Assembly: GCA_927910985.1 (NCBI GenBank)
Contig: CAKMOP010000070.1
Coordinates: forward strand, 1-8,670
Direction of reading: 5' to 3'
DNA length: 8,670 bases
Origin: an uncultured Porphyromonas sp.
GTDB lineage: Bacteria; Bacteroidota; Bacteroidia; Bacteroidales; Porphyromonadaceae
Shown here: piece after piece, positions 5,472 through 8,670 of the stretch
Position numbering within the stretch: position 1 is the stretch's first letter
Layout of the letters: every line of letters begins with the position of its first letter
Position numbers and translations under genes: made by a program
Notes under the pieces: generated by a model
The model's input: only the letters and a program-made list of their open reading frames with translations
Databases searched by the model: none
What the model was told of the DNA's origin: nothing

Positions 5472-6141
5472 CTAATTTGTGGTGTTATTATTCGCTATCA
5501 GTCGCTCTAAGAAGCGTATCTGGTCTGCAAAGAAACGATTTTTCTCCGGATAATTCAAACTAAGAGAGCGGATAATGCGTAGCGCCTTATCGTAATGTTG
5601 CTGCTGAATATAGATCTTAGAGAGGGTCTCGGAGAGGAGTTCTTCGGCTGCGGGCTCATCGACCTGAGGAGCTGTCGGTGGAGCTGTCGGTGCCAGAGGA
5701 GTATCGAGCAGCTCAGAGAGACCCTCGGCAGGAAGGGGAGCATCAGTCTCACCTGCAAAGTAATCGAGCCCTTCCCCGCCACCTTCATAGTGGAGTACTT
5801 CGGGGAGGTCTTCGCCCGAGGTGCGTGCTCCGTCAAGGAAGTGATCGATGAGATCAAAGGCATCGGCTTCGGTCGGCTCTTCTACAGGAGGAGCTACGAA
5901 GGCAGGACGGTCGCCTTCGACCAGACGAAAGAGTTGCTCCCGATCGGGAAGAAGCACTGAGAGGCGGGCGTAGCTCCGAAGCATAGCGCACATCCCCCGT
6001 AAGCGACAGATTATATAGGTATAGGAAGGCGAAGGGGGCGCAATAGGGATAGGACTCGTAGAGCGCACGAATGGGCTCGAGCGTCTCGGCGGTGAGGCGC
6101 TTGGGATCAGCTAAATAGGAATAGAGTTCGTCGCGTGTCAT
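5472..6141 (-). CDS. TPR-like protein between lptE and secG (one apparent frameshift)
   Basis: A 222-residue protein is recovered after removing one base. The first half starts at ATG 6141, directly after the lptE TAG, and reads MTRDELYSYLADPKRL through LSLTGDVRYASELR (residue 58). The second half, one frame over, reads RLSVLLPDREQLFRLVEGD to the stop at 5472. Removing one C of the minus-strand CCC at 5966-5968 joins them as SELRRLSVLLPDRE. The middle is acidic and Pro-rich (PPVEEPTEADAFDLIDHFL, TPLAPTAPPTAPQ) and likely disordered. The C-terminal part, SETLSKIYIQQQHYDKALRIIRSLSLNYPEKN, resembles one tetratricopeptide helix pair. There is no signal peptide or membrane segment, so it is probably cytoplasmic. 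Its role is unknown; position between lptE and secG suggests an envelope or export link, by inference only. Confidence 0.82.
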
Positions 6142-6663
6142 CTACCAGTTCTCTACCGTAGCGTTGTAAATCTGCTTGAGGAGGTCGTCCGTAATCTCGC
6201 GTAGTAGGTCGTCCTGCACCGAGACGAAGGGCTGGCTTCGGGGGAAGTCACGGTAGGCCTTGAAGCTGCGGTCGAAGCTCTCCTTCTCATTGACGCGGTT
6301 GACGTACTTGACCTGCACGGTGACGGTGAAGACCGTTCGCTCGGCAAAGTTATCCTGACTGACAGCCATAGGTGTGAGGTCGTAGCCCGTGATGGTGCAG
6401 TTCAGCTCGAGGTCACCGGCCTGAGGAGTGAGAGAGAGGCGTGTACGACTCTCGTAGTAGTCCTTGATCTTCTCGGTGAAGCTGGAGGCGAGGATAGGGT
6501 TGACGATGGGAGCTTTGTTGATCACCTCCCCGATGGTGATGGTCTTGAGCTGGGTGTAGTCCAGAGCACCTCCGTTGGCACTATAGCGGATACTACAACC
6601 AGAGATGAGGAGGCTAAGAAGCACACCGACGAGAGCCAGGGCAGCGTGACGGCACTTATTCAT
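6142..6663 (-). CDS. lptE: LptE-family LPS-assembly lipoprotein
   Basis: LptE is the outer-membrane lipoprotein that plugs the LptD barrel in lipopolysaccharide export. The start chosen is ATG 6663 (MNKCRHAAL), giving 173 residues with a lipoprotein signal: Lys and Arg, a hydrophobic core ALALVGVLLSLLI, and the lipobox ISGC with Cys23 as the modified residue. The mature part opens SIRYSANGGALDYTQLKTITIGEVINKAPIVNP and continues with SFTEKIKDYYESRTRLSL and DLELNCTITGYDLTPMAV, the pattern of the Bacteroidota LptE family. ATG 6672 (MDWMNK) is an alternative only three codons longer; a much longer in-frame extension lies inside the upstream gene and is rejected. The start overlaps the stop of the sigma-54 regulator by eight bases (ATGAATAA), which implies translational coupling. 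Confidence 0.9.
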   Translation of the reverse strand: MNKCRHAALALVGVLLSLLISGCSIRYSANGGALDYTQLKTITIGEVINKAPIVNPILASSFTEKIKDYYESRTRLSLTPQAGDLELNCTITGYDLTPMAVSQDNFAERTVFTVTVQVKYVNRVNEKESFDRSFKAYRDFPRSQPFVSVQDDLLREITDDLLKQIYNATVENW

Positions 6664-7963
6664 CCAGTCCATATTCTTTGATTTTACGGTAGAGGGTACG
6701 CTCGGAGATCTTGAGGTCTTGTGCGGCACGACGGCGACGACCATCGTGGCGAGCCAAGGCAGCCTGAATCATACTGCGCTCAGCTTCCTCGAGCGAAAGC
6801 GGTTGTTCTTCGAAGTCAGAGACCTCTGCGTGACGGGTGGCAGGGCGAGAAGAGGCGGGAAGCTCCACGACCTCCTCCACCGAAGTATAGTCCGCTGGAT
6901 GAGTGAGGAAGCTACGATAATCATCACGACCCGAGAGAGCGGCCGGATGTCCAGCCGTGGTATGCCCTTCGCTGGCTGGATAATCGCCGTGCACCTGCGT
7001 GGGAGGCACCTGCACCTCTCCGCGCATAATCCCGGCGATGAGGCTCTTCATCTCCGCCATATCCTTCTTCATATCGAAGAGCACCTGATAGAGGATCTCG
7101 CGCTCGTTGGCAAAGGACGTAGCCTCTTCGCCGAGGACGGCCTGCTGGCGCAGGGCAGGGTGATAGTCCACGCCTAATTCCTTCGGCAGGTAGCGTGCTA
7201 CGGTCTCCGCCGTCACGGTACGGTCCTCCTCGAGGACGCTGATGCGGTCGGTGAAGTTGCGCAGCTCACGGATATTCCCTGGCCAGCGATAGCCCTCGAG
7301 GAGCTTCGTTGCTTCGGGTGTCAAGCGAAGGGGCGGCATATGATAGCGCTCAGCACTCATCGAAGCAAAGAGGCGGAAGAGCAGGGAGATGTCCTGCACA
7401 CGACTCCGCAAGGGGGGTACTTCGATGGGTACGGTATTCAGACGAAAGAGGAGGTCTTCTCGGAAGCGCCCACGCTCGACAGCTTCTTGAAGGTTCACAT
7501 TCGTAGCAGCGACGATGCGCACATCCGTCTTCTGCGCTTGGCTTGCCCCCACAGGGATAAACTCTCCCGTCTCGAGGACACGCAGCAGACGCGCCTGCGT
7601 CGAGAGGGGAAGTTCCCCTACTTCGTCAAGGAAAATCGTACCGCCCGAGGCTTCTTGGAAGTAGCCTTTGCGGTCAGTGATTGCCCCTGTGAAGGAGCCC
7701 TTCAGGTGACCAAACAGCTCGGAGTCAATCGTCCCTTCGGGGATCGCACCACAGTTCACGGCGATATACGGCCCGTGCTTGCGGATGCTACTCTGGTGGA
7801 TGATCTTCGGGAAGCTCTCCTTCCCTACCCCACTCTCCCCGATCACCAGCACCGACATATCGGTGGGAGCGACCTGCACGGCCGTGCGGATCGCATGATC
7901 TAAGAGCGGGCTAGTGCCGATGATACCGAAGCGGTGCTTGATCTGCTGTATGTCTACGTTCAT
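6656..7963 (-). CDS. Sigma-54-dependent transcriptional activator without receiver domain
   Basis: This is a bacterial enhancer-binding protein that uses ATP hydrolysis to open sigma-54 promoters. Starting from ATG 7963 it is 435 residues. Its AAA+ domain begins almost at the N-terminus: Walker A GESGVGKE (42-49), the sigma-54-contacting loop GSFTGA (89-94, Ser in place of the usual Ala of GAFTGA), Walker B GGTIFLDE (107-114), and GRFREDLLFRLN (165-176) containing the arginine-finger region. The C-terminus (about 385-435) is a Fis-type helix-turn-helix, RRAAQDLKISERTLYRKIKEYGL. Between them is a Pro/His/Ser-rich linker of about 90 residues. There is no receiver, PAS or GAF domain, so the signal it senses is not visible. 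The ATG at 7987 is rejected because it overlaps the -7 element. It is the first gene of the operon with lptE, the TPR-like gene and secG; its targets are unknown. Confidence 0.93.
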   Translation of the reverse strand: MNVDIQQIKHRFGIIGTSPLLDHAIRTAVQVAPTDMSVLVIGESGVGKESFPKIIHQSSIRKHGPYIAVNCGAIPEGTIDSELFGHLKGSFTGAITDRKGYFQEASGGTIFLDEVGELPLSTQARLLRVLETGEFIPVGASQAQKTDVRIVAATNVNLQEAVERGRFREDLLFRLNTVPIEVPPLRSRVQDISLLFRLFASMSAERYHMPPLRLTPEATKLLEGYRWPGNIRELRNFTDRISVLEEDRTVTAETVARYLPKELGVDYHPALRQQAVLGEEATSFANEREILYQVLFDMKKDMAEMKSLIAGIMRGEVQVPPTQVHGDYPASEGHTTAGHPAALSGRDDYRSFLTHPADYTSVEEVVELPASSRPATRHAEVSDFEEQPLSLEEAERSMIQAALARHDGRRRRAAQDLKISERTLYRKIKEYGLDE

Positions 7964-7986
7964 CTTCCGTCTGTCATTTTGTCGCA

Positions 7987-7994
7987 CAAAGATA
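7987..7994 (-). promoter_or_regulatory. -7 promoter element for the regulator-lptE-secG operon (TATCTTTG)
   Basis: The minus strand reads TATCTTTG, an exact TAnnTTTG match, 23 bp upstream of the regulator start at 7963. This implies a short leader. A -33 TTTG is not obvious. The spacing to the ATG decides against the longer start at 7987, which would fall inside this element. Confidence 0.65.
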
Positions 7995-8051
7995 CATAAG
8001 TTCGAGGACTATGTCACGCTCTTATCTCCACCCTCCTCCAAAGGGAATGCA

Positions 8052-8087
8052 GCTCCTACGCGCGTACTATATGATATATGTAGGAGC
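8052..8087. repeat. 8-bp inverted repeat with AT-rich centre
   Basis: GCTCCTAC (8052-8059) and GTAGGAGC (8080-8087) are perfect arms around 20 bases that include TACTATATGATATAT. A further direct copy of GCTCCTAC is at 8254-8261. The centre resembles a degenerate CTATATAGG element. It may be an operator pair or the end of a small repeat element; no T tract follows on either side, so a terminator is unlikely. Confidence 0.45.
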
Positions 8088-8164
8088 AAAGCGGACAGCA
8101 CCATTCAAGCAGCTTCCGCCCCTGCGATGCATATCCCACGAGCGCCCCGAGAGGAAAGTCAATG

Positions 8165-8223
8165 TTCCACCCGTGGAAAGCTACTGCTCCAGCGGTGGAA
8201 CAAATACTTTCCACCCAATGGAA
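8165..8223. repeat. Three-unit palindrome array with 22-bp period
   Basis: Units begin at 8165, 8187 and 8209, exactly 22 bp apart. Unit 1 is TTCCACCCGTGGAA (perfect 6-bp arms around CC). Unit 2 is CTCCAGCGGTGGAA, matching unit 1 at 11 of 14 positions. Unit 3 is TTCCACCCAATGGAA, with one extra base in the centre. A decayed fourth unit may precede them at 8143 (10 of 16 positions match). The spacers of 8 bp differ from one another. The period equals that of the array at 729-828 although the palindrome is unrelated. It lies between the two divergent promoters, about 250 bp from the aspA -33 element. Confidence 0.7.
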
Positions 8224-8453
8224 AGGTCGTGCAAGCCCTCCGCTTCGCACCACGCTCCTACAAAGAGTCCCCACAAACAGCGATACAAGGCACAAAGACG
8301 ACAAAACAAAAAGCCATCCTTCACCCCAAAAGCGAGACAGCTTTACTCGTTTTCCCCACCCTACACCCTCATTATATCCATTATCTCACAAAGACGATAC
8401 AAAGCGACAAACTGCCTGCTTACCCCCTGCTACTCACCGCCTTTGCACCGCCC

Positions 8454-8481
8454 TTGCTGAGAGGGAAAAGCTGTAACTTTG
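8454..8481 (+). promoter_or_regulatory. aspA promoter (-33 TTG, -7 TAACTTTG)
   Basis: TAACTTTG at 8474-8481 matches the Bacteroidota -7 consensus TAnnTTTG, and TTG at 8454-8456 fits the -33 element with 17 bp between. The -7 element ends 42 bp before the aspA start, a normal leader length. This is the best promoter in the window because both elements are present. Confidence 0.75.
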
Positions 8482-8523
8482 CTCCAAAGTTTAATACTCC
8501 ATCATTAGTAACAACATCATACT

Positions 8524-8670
8524 ATGGCAACTTCAGGCAAGGACTTTCGCCTTGAAAGTGACCTGATCGGCGAACGCCAGATCAGCAACGAGCACCTCTA
8601 CGGGGTGCAGACCCTTCGCGGGGAAGAAAACTTCCGCATCAGCTCCTTCCACCTCTGCGACTACTCCCTC
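8524..8670 (+). CDS. aspA: Aspartate ammonia-lyase, N-terminal part (partial)
   Basis: Aspartase converts L-aspartate to fumarate and ammonia in the cytoplasm; in asaccharolytic anaerobes this feeds amino-acid carbon to fumarate respiration and succinate. The 49 codons present read MATSGKDFRLESDLIGERQ and continue with LYGVQTLRGEENFRIS. The ESDLIGER and YGVQTLRGxENFxIS blocks match the N-terminus of the aspartase/fumarase superfamily and fit AspA better than FumC because of the TLRGEENF sequence. The catalytic SS loop and signature GSSxMPxKxN lie beyond the window. ATG 8524 is the only reasonable start and follows a clear promoter. The gene is divergent from the regulator operon. It continues past the right edge. 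Confidence 0.9.
   Translation, partial: MATSGKDFRLESDLIGERQISNEHLYGVQTLRGEENFRISSFHLCDYSL

Larger units (their letters stand above)
7995..8453. other. Divergent intergenic region with repeats, no credible gene
   Basis: About 460 bp lie between the operon promoter and the aspA promoter. Several open frames cross it on the plus strand, but none has recognisable protein features; they are rich in Pro, His, Lys and Arg and one runs into aspA out of frame. The region is strongly pyrimidine-biased on the plus strand near 8310-8370. It holds the inverted repeat at 8052-8087, the palindrome array at 8165-8223, and an 11-base direct repeat (CACAAAGACGA at 8291 and 8387). The distance is long for two housekeeping promoters, which leaves room for regulatory sites or a small RNA. 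Confidence 0.6.

Noticed and set aside
6664..6744. Long lptE start at 6744
   Set aside because: It would lie within the coding region of the sigma-54 regulator and would bury the lipoprotein signal behind about 27 residues.
7964..7987. Regulator start at ATG 7987
   Set aside because: It overlaps the TATCTTTG promoter element; the family N-terminus fits the start at 7963.
7914..8555. Plus-strand open frames across the aspA upstream region
   Set aside because: They cross promoters and repeat arrays, have no recognisable domains, and one overlaps the aspA start out of frame; the amino-acid make-up reflects pyrimidine-rich non-coding DNA.

Overview
The window looks like chromosomal DNA of a Bacteroidota bacterium, most likely Porphyromonas or a close relative. 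The support is: TonB-dependent receptors, one with a carboxypeptidase-like N-terminal domain; a bS16 with a long Ala/Glu-rich tail; a linked sigma-54 activator, LptE and SecG; TAnnTTTG-type -7 promoter elements; and no Shine-Dalgarno sequences. The genus is inferred from remembered similarity, not from a search.

Layout from left to right. Positions 1-448 (minus) hold the N-terminal plug part of a siderophore-type TonB-dependent receptor, cut by the window edge. Positions 505-998 are intergenic, with a five-unit array of 12-bp palindromes spaced exactly 22 bp apart, a run of ten G, and a strong terminator. Positions 999-4191 (minus) hold a large Oar-like TonB-dependent receptor of about 1064 codons, interrupted by two single-base frameshifts. 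Positions 4375-4915 (minus) hold rpsP, with its own promoter and terminator and one apparent extra base near the start. Positions 5069-7963 (minus) form a compact four-gene operon: sigma-54 activator, lptE, a TPR-like protein (one apparent extra base) and secG, from a -7 element at 7987-7994 to a terminator at 5008-5046. Positions 7995-8523 are a divergent intergenic region with a second 22-bp-phased array built from a different palindrome. Positions 8524-8670 (plus) are the start of aspartate ammonia-lyase, aspA, with a good promoter.

The gene content concerns the envelope: outer-membrane uptake (two TonB-dependent receptors), protein export (SecG) and LPS export (LptE), with an enhancer-binding regulator heading the SecG/LptE operon.

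Two things stand out. First, two intergenic regions carry short palindromes at the same exact 22-bp period but with unrelated core sequences; these are the best candidates for something undescribed. Second, four single-base indels fall between about 1755 and 5970, one of them in the essential gene rpsP. This makes base-level sequence or assembly error the simplest explanation for the broken genes, although true decay of the large receptor cannot be excluded.
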